From: Candidatus Gottesmanbacteria bacterium
GTDB taxonomy: Bacteria > Patescibacteriota > Microgenomatia > JACPZF01
DNA: 10,427 bases
Direction of reading: 5' to 3'
NCBI GenBank assembly: GCA_016195615.1
Contig: JACPZF010000034.1
Span: 1-10,427 of the forward strand
The translations under genes and the position numbers were made by a program. Under the pieces are notes generated by a model that had not been told where the DNA came from, did no database searches, and worked only from the letters and a program-made list of their open reading frames with translations. This document shows, in pieces, positions 1-6,096 of the stretch. How positions within the stretch are numbered: position 1 is the stretch's first letter; every line of letters starts with the position of its first letter.

Positions 1-71
1 ACAATACCGAGCGTAAACACCAATCGCTTGGTAAAAAAACACCGGAGTCGGTGTACTTTAACAAAAATTAA
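1..71 (+). pseudogene. C-terminal end of an integrase-type (IS3/IS481-like) transposase, cut by the window edge
   Basis: The frame beginning at base 3 reads NTERKHQSLGKKTPESVYF and stops at 69-71. The pattern N-x-E-R-x-H-Q-S-L-G-x-x-T-P-x-x-V-Y is the characteristic tail of the rve integrase core in IS3- and IS481-type transposases, just after the catalytic glutamate region. Only about 22 residues are inside the window, so I cannot say whether the upstream gene is intact. The stop lies only a few bases before the carbamoyltransferase remnant, so the right end of the element must lie between about 72 and 100, leaving almost no non-coding tail. The exact IS family cannot be decided from this piece. 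Confidence 0.72.
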
Positions 72-83
72 CAGAGAAAGGAG

Positions 84-299
84 GTGATAAAATCTATCTT
101 GAAATCGTCGTTTAGTGGTCTTGACAAGGGGTACACTTTATATGTTCTTTTAAATACTTCGTTTAATTTAAAAGGAGAACCGATTGTTTGTTCTCCCGAA
201 GATGCGATTTCAACCTTCTTACGAAGCGGTATCGATATTTTAGTGATGGAAAATCTGGTGGTAGAGAAGCCTCTAGTAATAAGCCCAAAAATCGGTTAA
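84..299 (+). pseudogene. 3' remnant of a NodU/CmcH-type carbamoyltransferase
   Basis: The reading frame contains VLLNTSFNLKGEPIVCSPED, followed by a match to the family pattern A-x-x-x-F-x-R-S-G-I-D-x-L-V-M-x-N. This is the signature of the C-terminal domain of carbamoyltransferases of the NodU/CmcH/TobZ family, which transfer carbamoyl groups to sugars and other small molecules. The full enzymes are around 550-600 residues, and only about 55 recognisable residues remain. There is an in-frame stop at 69-71 and transposase sequence directly upstream, so the gene was most likely truncated by insertion of that element. The first GTG (84) overlaps a perfect Shine-Dalgarno sequence, so it is probably not a start; TTG at 99 would be better placed. 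The DUF5989 gene next door is a usual companion of this family, which supports the call. Confidence 0.85.
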
Positions 300-337
300 T
301 CTAAACCTATATGGTTTCCCAAATTAAGCGGGTAAAA

Positions 338-493
338 ATGAGGGTGAAAATTTTCCGGGAACTTTTGCATTATTTTGGAGAAAGAAAAATCTGGTGGTTG
401 GTGCCACTAGTGGTAATTCTTGGACTTATTGCCGTAATCTTGGTTGTCGAGTCAGCCACGGGTATAGCACCCTTCATCTATACTTTTATCTAA
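338..493 (+). CDS. DUF5989-type small single-helix membrane protein
   Basis: I place the start at ATG 338, giving 51 residues (an in-frame ATG at 311 would add nine). The protein has a short charged N-terminus containing ERKIWW, one hydrophobic helix of about 23 residues (LVPLVVILGLIAVILVV), and a tail ending in APFIYTFI. This layout, with the ERKxWW entry to the membrane helix and the A-P-F-I-Y-T ending, matches the DUF5989 family as I know it. That family is often encoded beside NodU-type carbamoyltransferases and SGNH-type proteins. Its function is unknown. Here it sits 38 bp after the carbamoyltransferase remnant, so it is probably the surviving part of an old surface- or metabolite-modification operon. 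The ribosome binding site is weak. Confidence 0.75.
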   Translation: MRVKIFRELLHYFGERKIWWLVPLVVILGLIAVILVVESATGIAPFIYTFI

Positions 494-517
494 TTTTATT
501 ATTAATAAAGGAAGGAC

Positions 518-880
518 ATGAAGGTAATTTTATTCTTGGCAGCAATTATTTCGCTGGGTGTAGCGTTGGCAACGACCAAATTTACCTCGTCAACGCCTAA
601 ACCCGAAGATAAAAAATTAATAGCAACCGAATTACCAACGACTAAAGAGGTCGGAAAAATTTTAGGAGAAACGGTTAAGCAGGTGGAACAAGAAATCCAA
701 CAAAAGCCGCAAAAATTTGTCGAGCAAACAGCTACTAATGTTATTAATCAAGTTTCATCAGATGCCACCAGCCTATCAAATAACATTATTAATTCCATTA
801 TCAGCCAACAAGTTTTGAATACCTATAAAAGTCTCTCTCCTGAGGCAAAAAGTCATGTTCAAGAGGCGATTTGTAAGTAG
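518..880 (+). CDS. Secreted or membrane-anchored hypothetical protein, 120 aa
   Basis: I do not recognise a family. The protein opens with a lysine and a hydrophobic stretch (residues 3-19, VILFLAAIISLGVALAT) that would act as a signal peptide or anchor. A polar, probably helical region follows, rich in Gln, Lys, Glu and Thr (residues 30-80), and then a Ser/Asn-rich segment (NNIINSIISQQ). It ends in EAICK with a single cysteine near the C-terminus. This start is well supported because AAAGGAAGG lies just upstream of the ATG, the clearest Shine-Dalgarno-led start in the window. The gene lies 24 bp after the DUF5989 gene and may be cotranscribed with it. Its stop is one base from the stop of the opposing gene. 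Confidence 0.65.
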   Translation: MKVILFLAAIISLGVALATTKFTSSTPKPEDKKLIATELPTTKEVGKILGETVKQVEQEIQQKPQKFVEQTATNVINQVSSDATSLSNNIINSIISQQVLNTYKSLSPEAKSHVQEAICK

Positions 881-881
881 T

Positions 882-1661
882 CTAGATCTGATTTTTCTTA
901 ACCAATTTTTCAACTATTTTCTGAATTCCGGATGAATACTGAAGTGCGTTTTTGGGCCGATTGTAAATATAATCAGGCAAACCTTTCTGTTTAGCAAGTT
1001 GCCTTAAAATCCACTTGCGCTTATCCCCTTTAATTTTTAAAGAGAGAGGCAGGTTTTGAGCATAGGCAATAAAAGCCCTGTCTAAATAAGGGAAAAAGAT
1101 ATCAATATCTGATTGTCTAGTCATAAATCTATCTCTTTTGATATCCACTTTAAAAAGATTAAGGGTGTCTTGTTCCATTTTTAATTTCAAATTTCTAATT
1201 TCTAATTTTAGATACTTGTTATAGCCGCCAAAAAGCTCGTCTGATCCCTGGCCGGATAAAAATAAGGTAATGCCTTTTTCTTTAGCCACTCGAGAAATGG
1301 CATAAAATCCTATCGAGAGAGAAATTTGCATCAGATTGGGATCGATTTTTAGCCGGTGCAGTAAAGGAACAACTTTTTTAGCTGTCTTGGTAATTTCTTT
1401 TTCGGATAGAGATAAATAGTTAAAGGGTAAAACCAAATCCGAAGCTAGTTTTTTCGCCAATTCAAGATCTTTAGAATAGTCGCTACCAAAAGTAAAAAGT
1501 TCTGGTTTAAATTTTAGATCTTTAGCGTATTTGGCAATAAGAGAACTATCAACGCCGGCGGAAAAAAGTATGCCGACGCTTTTATTTTTAGGAATTTGTG
1601 AAAAAGAAGAAGTTAGCAGCGAATCTAATTTGGTAATGATGTTTGTAATCTTAGTAGACAT
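882..1661 (-). CDS. Stand-alone asparagine-synthetase-type amidotransferase ATPase domain
   Basis: The 259-residue protein has the PP-loop ATP-pyrophosphatase motif SAGVDSS (residues 34-40) and the strongly conserved LSGQGSDELFGGY motif (135-147) of the C-terminal domain of asparagine synthetase B. A later R-P-K-x-A-x-Q-Y-x-S-G-I segment is also typical of this superfamily. In AsnB this domain adenylates the aspartate carboxylate and transfers ammonia. Here the N-terminal glutaminase domain, which must begin with a catalytic Cys2, is absent. The protein would therefore need free ammonia, a separate glutaminase, or a different substrate. Similar stand-alone domains occur in archaea and CPR bacteria. 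Residues about 151-161 are encoded by a 7-bp tandem repeat. The gene starts with ATG, has no clear Shine-Dalgarno, and is divergent from elp3 across 37 bp. Confidence 0.82.
   Translation of the reverse strand: MSTKITNIITKLDSLLTSSFSQIPKNKSVGILFSAGVDSSLIAKYAKDLKFKPELFTFGSDYSKDLELAKKLASDLVLPFNYLSLSEKEITKTAKKVVPLLHRLKIDPNLMQISLSIGFYAISRVAKEKGITLFLSGQGSDELFGGYNKYLKLEIRNLKLKMEQDTLNLFKVDIKRDRFMTRQSDIDIFFPYLDRAFIAYAQNLPLSLKIKGDKRKWILRQLAKQKGLPDYIYNRPKNALQYSSGIQKIVEKLVKKNQI
1181..1208. repeat. 7-bp tandem repeat (four units) inside the asparagine-synthetase-like gene
   Basis: On the plus strand the units are TTAATTT, CAAATTT, CTAATTT, CTAATTT; on the coding strand they read AAATTAG, AAATTAG, AAATTTG, AAATTAA. 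The unit is not a multiple of three, so the encoded peptide is not periodic, and the reading frame stays open through it (LKLEIRNLKL). It falls just after the conserved SGQGSDELFGGY motif, at a place where a surface insertion would be tolerated. Confidence 0.75.
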
Positions 1662-1698
1662 AAAAGCGAAAGTGACAATAGACTATAATACCACCATT
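1662..1698. promoter_or_regulatory. Short divergent promoter region between asnB-like gene and elp3
   Basis: TATAAT at 1684-1689 is a perfect -10 box for elp3, nine bases before its ATG at 1699. Transcription would then start about three bases before the start codon, and no Shine-Dalgarno sequence is present. On the other strand ATTATA overlaps the same place (TATTAT, rc of 1685-1690), so the -10 boxes for the two genes may overlap. No convincing -35 box is visible for either direction. Confidence 0.4.
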
Positions 1699-3351
1699 AT
1701 GTTTTATCCAGACAATTTTCCCGAGCCCGTTGACAAAGTATTAAAGGCGGCAGAGGACATTATTGCAGCTTTCAAAAAAGATAAAAGACTGGATGGAAGC
1801 AAGTTTCTACGAGTAGTCAAAAATCTTTCCGCTAAAAATTTTTTGGCGCCGATTCCTTCTTGGGCGCTTTTTCTCATCTATTTTCGCCAAAAAAAGTTAA
1901 CTCCAAAATTAAAAAAATTCCTCATGATTAAACACGTTCGTTCTTGGTCTGGTATTGTGCCGGTTTCGATTTTTACTAAAAATTTTGGTTGTCCGGCGCG
2001 CTGTGTTTTTTGTCCGACCGAAGCGAGAGTTCCCAAAAGCTATTTTTCTGATGAGCCGGCGGTGATGAGGGCAATTAGAAACAAATACGACGCTTTTAAA
2101 CAGGTCAGTTCGCGCCTGACGCAATTGTTTTTATCGGGACACGCCATTGAAAAAATCGAATTGATTATCCAAGGCGGAACCTTCTCGGCGATCAATAATA
2201 AATACCGCGAACATTTTGTCAAAAGAGCTTTTGACGCCGCCAACAACGATATTGCCAAACTAATACTTAGTAATAAGAAAAGCAGCCCGGCAGCAAAATC
2301 TTTGAAAGCGAGTCAAGCTGTAAACGAAAAGACAAAAAACCGCATTATCGGAATTACAGTTGAAACCAGACCCGATTGGTGTACCGATAAAGAAATTATT
2401 TTTTTGCGAAACCTGGGCGTAACCAGAGTCGAACTCGGCGTGCAGAGTCTAGAGGATAAGGTTTTAACCCTGGTTAAACGGGGACACGGTATGAAAGAGG
2501 TCATTATGGCAACTAAAGAACTAAAAGAAGCTGGGCTTAAGGTTTGCTACCATATGATGCCGGGTTTGCCCAACGCCACACCAGAAACAGATCTGGCTGG
2601 TTTTAAAAAATTATTCAGCGACCCCAATTATCAGCCGGATTTATTAAAAATTTACCCCTGCGTGGTGACTCGAGATTCGGAATTACTAAGTTGGTATCAG
2701 ACAGGTAAATACAAACCATATGATGACGAAACCCTAACCAAGCTTTTAGTTGAAATAAAAAAAATTATTCCACCTTACGTTCGCATCCTGCGCTTAATTA
2801 GAGATATTCCATCCGGCGATATTGTGGCTGGAAGCAAGATTTCCAATTTAAGGGAAGAGGTACAAAAAGACTTAATAAGGTTAGGAAATAGATGTCGATG
2901 CGTAAGGTGTAGGGAAGTAGCGCTTAATAATAAATACTTAACAATTAATGCTGGAAAGTTAAAATTAAGGGAAACAAAATACGAAGCATCAGATGGCATC
3001 GAGTATTTCTTGGATTATATTGCAGACACCAAAGAGGAAACATTATTTGCGCTACTTCGTCTTCGTTTTCCTTCCTATTTATATAATGGTCATAAACCAC
3101 TACTTAAAGAACTCGAAGGCGCGACAATTATTAGAGAACTGCATACCTATGGTCTGGCTTTGCCAATCGGATCTCATAAATCATCGCCGCAGCACAAGGG
3201 ACTAGGCCAAAAACTTTTACAAAGAGCCGAGGAGATTACCAAAAAAGCGGGGATAAAAAAAATTGCTGTAACTAGCGGCGTGGGAGCAAGAGAATATTAT
3301 CTTAAATTTGGTTATAAGCGCCAAGGAATTTACATGGTAAAAAAATTATAA
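1699..3351 (+). CDS. elp3: Elp3-type tRNA uridine-34 carboxymethyl-modifying radical SAM/GNAT enzyme
   Basis: Elp3 enzymes use acetyl-CoA and radical SAM chemistry to add a carboxymethyl group to C5 of wobble uridine 34 in tRNA. The 550-residue protein from ATG 1699 has the radical SAM cluster motif C98-x3-C102-x2-C105 (in CPARCVFC). It also has the central TVETRPDW segment, the zinc-type cysteine motif CRCVRC (399-404) and a C-terminal acetyltransferase domain. That domain has the acetyl-CoA loop QHKGLG (498-503) and ends with SGVGAREYYLKFGY. All of these occur in the expected order and length for bacterial/archaeal stand-alone Elp3. The frame is open upstream to 1531, but that extension overlaps the start of the opposing gene and looks non-coding. 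The stop overlaps the stop of the prepilin peptidase gene tail to tail. Confidence 0.93.
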   Translation: MFYPDNFPEPVDKVLKAAEDIIAAFKKDKRLDGSKFLRVVKNLSAKNFLAPIPSWALFLIYFRQKKLTPKLKKFLMIKHVRSWSGIVPVSIFTKNFGCPARCVFCPTEARVPKSYFSDEPAVMRAIRNKYDAFKQVSSRLTQLFLSGHAIEKIELIIQGGTFSAINNKYREHFVKRAFDAANNDIAKLILSNKKSSPAAKSLKASQAVNEKTKNRIIGITVETRPDWCTDKEIIFLRNLGVTRVELGVQSLEDKVLTLVKRGHGMKEVIMATKELKEAGLKVCYHMMPGLPNATPETDLAGFKKLFSDPNYQPDLLKIYPCVVTRDSELLSWYQTGKYKPYDDETLTKLLVEIKKIIPPYVRILRLIRDIPSGDIVAGSKISNLREEVQKDLIRLGNRCRCVRCREVALNNKYLTINAGKLKLRETKYEASDGIEYFLDYIADTKEETLFALLRLRFPSYLYNGHKPLLKELEGATIIRELHTYGLALPIGSHKSSPQHKGLGQKLLQRAEEITKKAGIKKIAVTSGVGAREYYLKFGYKRQGIYMVKKL

Positions 3352-4155
3352 AAATGTTTTTAAATACAAAGCGATAATTTGTTGTCCGAAAAATAAAGAA
3401 ATATAGGTGCCAATAATCAAAAACGGTGCCAGAGGGACAGTTTGTCCAAACTTTTTTTTACCAGAAAAAACTAAGCCCAAGCCAATAATTGCGCCCAAAA
3501 CAAAAGCCATAAATAACCCGGGAATGATTTTAGGAAAGCCCAAAAGAAGTCCCAGCCAAAATCCCAGCTTAACATCGCCTTCGCCAAGGCCGCGGCCGCG
3601 GCTGATAAAGATTAAAAAACGAAAAAACAAAGCGACAATAACTCCGGAAATTAAAGCCGGAATAATAAAAGAGAACGCAATTAAGAAATAATAAATAATT
3701 GTTATAATGATGGCGCTATTGATAATATCGTCAATGATGATTTCATATTTTAGATCGATAATGAAAATAAGGATAAAGTAACAGGTAGTGAGTAGATAGT
3801 AAATAGTAAATAGAAGGTAGAAGATAGAATCGGTTTTAGAAAAAAACGGCCAGAAAGAAATATGGCGCAGGAGAAAAAAAGTTAAAACTAGGGAAAATCC
3901 GGTGGCTAATTCTACCAAAGGATATTGCCAGGAAAGTTTTTTATGGCAATAACGGCATTTACCCCTTAAGAATAAAAAACTAACAATCGGAATGAGATCG
4001 AGCGGAGCTAATTGTCTTTTACAAAATTCACAATGCGATCTTTTTTTAACAATCGATTTGCCTTTTGGCCAACGATCAATGACGACATTAAAAAAACTGC
4101 CGATACAAACGCCGATAGTAAATATCATCAAATAGACCCAAAAAGACAAAAGCAT
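3346..4155 (-). CDS. Prepilin peptidase (type IV leader peptidase, PilD family)
   Basis: Prepilin peptidase is a membrane aspartic protease that cleaves and usually N-methylates type IV prepilins. Using ATG 4155 the protein is 269 residues (a TTG at 4185 would add ten). It begins with GSFFNVVIDR, continues to a cytoplasmic zinc-type loop with two CxxC pairs (C42/C45 and C67/C70), and then has several membrane helices. The two catalytic aspartates are D134 (in IIDLKYEIIIDD) and D194 in GEGDVKLG, the family motif. I prefer ATG 4155 because a TATACT box lies exactly six bases upstream, while TTG 4185 would lie upstream of that box. A six-unit 7-bp repeat codes for part of the helix before D134 (IFYLLFTIYYLLTT). 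It points to a pilus or competence-pilus system elsewhere in the genome. Confidence 0.92.
   Translation of the reverse strand: MLLSFWVYLMIFTIGVCIGSFFNVVIDRWPKGKSIVKKRSHCEFCKRQLAPLDLIPIVSFLFLRGKCRYCHKKLSWQYPLVELATGFSLVLTFFLLRHISFWPFFSKTDSIFYLLFTIYYLLTTCYFILIFIIDLKYEIIIDDIINSAIIITIIYYFLIAFSFIIPALISGVIVALFFRFLIFISRGRGLGEGDVKLGFWLGLLLGFPKIIPGLFMAFVLGAIIGLGLVFSGKKKFGQTVPLAPFLIIGTYISLFFGQQIIALYLKTFL
3786..3827. repeat. 7-bp tandem repeat (six units) inside the prepilin peptidase gene
   Basis: The plus-strand units are TAGTGAG, TAGATAG, TAAATAG, TAAATAG, AAGGTAG and AAGATAG, consensus TARATAG. They encode FYLLFTIYYLLTT on the minus strand, within a predicted membrane helix. The repeat is in frame and preserves hydrophobicity, so it seems tolerated rather than disruptive. 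Confidence 0.8.
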
Positions 4156-4161
4156 AAAAAA

Positions 4162-4167
4162 AGTATA
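4162..4167 (-). promoter_or_regulatory. -10 box of the prepilin peptidase gene
   Basis: TATACT on the minus strand is followed by six A/T bases and then ATG 4155. This spacing would put the transcription start on the A of the start codon, giving a leaderless mRNA. There is no Shine-Dalgarno and no clear -35 box. Confidence 0.45.
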
Positions 4168-4178
4168 CCCAATTACTC

Positions 4179-4207
4179 TTGCCAAAGAAAGTAAGAAGGA
4201 TTAATAT
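4179..4207 (+). promoter_or_regulatory. Possible promoter of the uridine kinase operon
   Basis: TTGCCA (4179-4184) is one mismatch from the -35 consensus and lies 17 bp before TAATAT (4202-4207), a 4/6 match to the -10 consensus. The mRNA would have a leader of only about 6-8 nt before ATG 4222. The AAGGA at 4196-4200 is too far upstream to serve as the ribosome binding site. Confidence 0.35.
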
Positions 4208-4221
4208 TAGTAAGAACTTTT

Positions 4222-4851
4222 ATGTCAAAACCAATTCTTATCGGTATTGCTGGCGGCACGGGATCAGGTAAAACGACGGTTTTAGAAAAAATTAAAAGCA
4301 TCGCGGGAGAAAACAAGATCAGCTTTTTGCATCACGATTCTTACTATAAGGACCAAAGCCATAAAAACCCTGAGGAAAGAGTTAAAACCAATTACGATCA
4401 TCCTGATTCCTTGGAAACGGATTTATTGATAAAACATTTACAAGATTTAATCGCCGGCAAAACGGTTTTAGTGCCGATTTATGATTTCAATAAGCACAAT
4501 CGAACGAAAGAAACGGAAGAAATAAATCCTACGCCCATAATCATTATTGAAGGAATACTCGTCTTTGTCGATAAAAAATTAAGAGATCTTTTTGATGTTA
4601 AAATATTTGTCGATACCGACGCCGATGTTAGATTTATCCGCCGTCTTAAAAGAGATATTAGCGAAAGAGGAAGAAATGTAGACTCCGTAATAGAGCAGTA
4701 TTTAACGACGGTTCGCCCCATGCATTTAGAATTTGTGGAACCTAGCAAGCGCTATGCTGACGTGATTATCCCCGAAGGCGGCTATAATAAAGTTGCTTTG
4801 GAGATGGTTACTTCACGGATTAAAGAGATGCTTGGCGAAGTTTCCTCATAA
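4222..4851 (+). CDS. udk: Uridine kinase
   Basis: Uridine kinase phosphorylates uridine (and usually cytidine) to the monophosphate in pyrimidine salvage, in the cytoplasm. The 209-residue length is normal for the family. The Walker A loop is GGTGSGKT (residues 11-18). HDSYYKD follows at about 38-44, then the NYDHPDSLETDLL nucleoside-binding segment, a Walker B-like IIIIEGILVF, and the lid region RRLKRDISERGR with DSVIEQY after it. All are in the standard order. It is the first gene of a plus-strand operon: the YkuK-like gene begins four bases after its stop codon. The deaminase-family gene about 2.7 kb downstream could feed it with uridine, if that enzyme acts on cytidine, but the two are not cotranscribed. 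Confidence 0.93.
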   Translation: MSKPILIGIAGGTGSGKTTVLEKIKSIAGENKISFLHHDSYYKDQSHKNPEERVKTNYDHPDSLETDLLIKHLQDLIAGKTVLVPIYDFNKHNRTKETEEINPTPIIIIEGILVFVDKKLRDLFDVKIFVDTDADVRFIRRLKRDISERGRNVDSVIEQYLTTVRPMHLEFVEPSKRYADVIIPEGGYNKVALEMVTSRIKEMLGEVSS

Positions 4852-4854
4852 AAT

Positions 4855-5370
4855 ATGAAAGATCCTAAAGCTAAAAACCACGACATTGCTATTTTGACCA
4901 ATTTTCATAGTCCTACCTACGGGGAAATGGATTTTAATGAGGTCGTATCTAGAGTTATTAAATATATTTCCGAAGATAAAAATAATCACTACAAAATAAT
5001 AATCGGTACGGATTCGGAATTGACCAATCATCACGTTGCCGATTTTGTAACAGCCGTTGTTTTACACCGGGTGGGTTTTGGCGGAATTTATTTCTGGGGC
5101 AGGCTTTCTCATAACAGCATTCACTCGCTTCGGCAACGAATGTGGGAAGAGGCAAGCTACTCTTTACAATTGGCCCAAAGAGTAATCGAAGAATTTAGAA
5201 AAAAAAGTCTCTTGCGCTTTAATTTAGAAATTCACGTCGATATCGGAGAAAATGGGGATACGAGAGAAATGATTAATGAGATCGTCGGCATGATAAGGGG
5301 GAATGGTTTTGAAGTCAAAACCAAACCTAATGCGTTTGGCGCCTCAAATGTGGCGGATCGGCATACCTAA
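4855..5370 (+). CDS. YkuK-family ribonuclease H-like protein (DUF458)
   Basis: The 171-residue protein matches the DUF458/YkuK family. It has an RNase H-like opening strand with an acidic residue (IIIGTDSE, D53), the FVTAVVLHRVGFGG strand pair, a central helix rich in basic residues, and a second acidic strand, EIHVDIGENG (D129). It ends with the conserved A-S-N-V-A-D-R. The acidic residues are placed as expected for a metal-dependent RNase H fold, but I know of no defined substrate for the family. It begins three bases after the udk stop codon, which strongly suggests cotranscription and possibly translational coupling. No clear Shine-Dalgarno sequence separates them. Confidence 0.85.
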   Translation: MKDPKAKNHDIAILTNFHSPTYGEMDFNEVVSRVIKYISEDKNNHYKIIIGTDSELTNHHVADFVTAVVLHRVGFGGIYFWGRLSHNSIHSLRQRMWEEASYSLQLAQRVIEEFRKKSLLRFNLEIHVDIGENGDTREMINEIVGMIRGNGFEVKTKPNAFGASNVADRHT

Positions 5371-5406
5371 TGGCCAATGGTACTTCTTCATGGTAAGATT
5401 GTTTTT

Positions 5407-6063
5407 GTGAGAAAATTACTCTTCTTTTTTAATCTTTTTTTTATTACTCTTTTTATTTCGGGTTGCAGTTTGCCCGGGCAAAAATCCGTTCCTTCCGCTT
5501 TGCAGATAACAGCAATTCCCAAAGCAACCGTTTATCTGGATAATAAAGAGTTGGGAAAAACACCTTATTACGACGAAAAAATCCCCGCAGGAGAACACAG
5601 CATCCGCTTAAGCGCGGATTCGGCTAATTTTATTTCCTGGCAGCAGCAGGTGAAATTCACACCCCGCATTTTAACGGTCATAAATCGCATTTTGGGTTAC
5701 ACCCAAAGGCAAATTAAAGTTAAAACTCAAACAGGCTATAGATTAATCATCAATGTTCAATTGGCCCAAATTTTAACCCAAGAAACGATTCCGCCAGCAA
5801 GTAATTCCGCTACCATCTCGGCCCAAAATACTGTCGCGACTTCTACCTCAACACCCAATCGTCCCAGAGTAAAAATTTTAGACACGGATACCGGCTGGCT
5901 TCGGGTGAGAAGCACTCCCAGCATCTCGGCTAGCGAAGTAACCAAGGTCTACCCAGGCGAATTTTATTCCTATCTTGATCAAGAGTCCGGCTGGGTGAAA
6001 ATAAAATTAGACAAGGATAAGGAGGGGTGGGTGAGCGGCCAATATGTGGAAAAACAACTATAA
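5407..6063 (+). CDS. PEGA- and SH3-domain lipoprotein
   Basis: I prefer GTG 5407 as the start (218 residues), because the arginine-lysine n-region then sits directly at the N-terminus and GGTAAG lies about nine bases upstream. ATG 5377 would add ten residues. A hydrophobic segment leads to the lipobox FISGC, with the lipidated cysteine at residue 20. A PEGA domain follows (about 33-75, KATVYLDNKELGKTPYYDE then IPAGEHSIRL). Then comes a Ser/Thr-rich linker and a C-terminal bacterial SH3 domain (about 155-218) with W-L-R-V-R-S-T-P and G-W-V-S-G-Q-Y-V. PEGA and SH3b modules are usually surface-exposed and bind cell-wall material. The protein is probably tethered outside the membrane. It follows the YkuK-like gene closely and likely shares its transcript. 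Confidence 0.82.
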   Translation: MRKLLFFFNLFFITLFISGCSLPGQKSVPSALQITAIPKATVYLDNKELGKTPYYDEKIPAGEHSIRLSADSANFISWQQQVKFTPRILTVINRILGYTQRQIKVKTQTGYRLIINVQLAQILTQETIPPASNSATISAQNTVATSTSTPNRPRVKILDTDTGWLRVRSTPSISASEVTKVYPGEFYSYLDQESGWVKIKLDKDKEGWVSGQYVEKQL

Positions 6064-6096
6064 TTAAAAATTCTAAACTCTAAATCCTAAATACTA
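6062..6096. repeat. 7-bp tandem repeat between the convergent lipoprotein and comF genes
   Basis: The units AATTAAA, AATTCTA, AACTCTA, AATCCTA, AATACTA run from the lipoprotein stop codon into the last codons of comF. They are the same length and general A/T-rich style as the other three repeat loci. No separate terminator hairpin is visible here. Confidence 0.7.

Noticed and set aside
1531..1698. A 56-codon open extension upstream of the elp3 ATG
   Set aside because: It overlaps the 5' part of the opposing asparagine-synthetase-like gene, lacks Elp3-like residues, and lies upstream of a good -10 box.
3407..3691. A 94-codon plus-strand frame inside the prepilin peptidase gene
   Set aside because: It is the antisense shadow of a clearly conserved gene, low-complexity (Pro/Lys/Ile), with no recognisable domain.
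4156..4185. TTG 4185 as the start of prepilin peptidase
   Set aside because: The ten extra residues do not match the family N-terminus, and the start would lie upstream of the TATACT box that fits ATG 4155.
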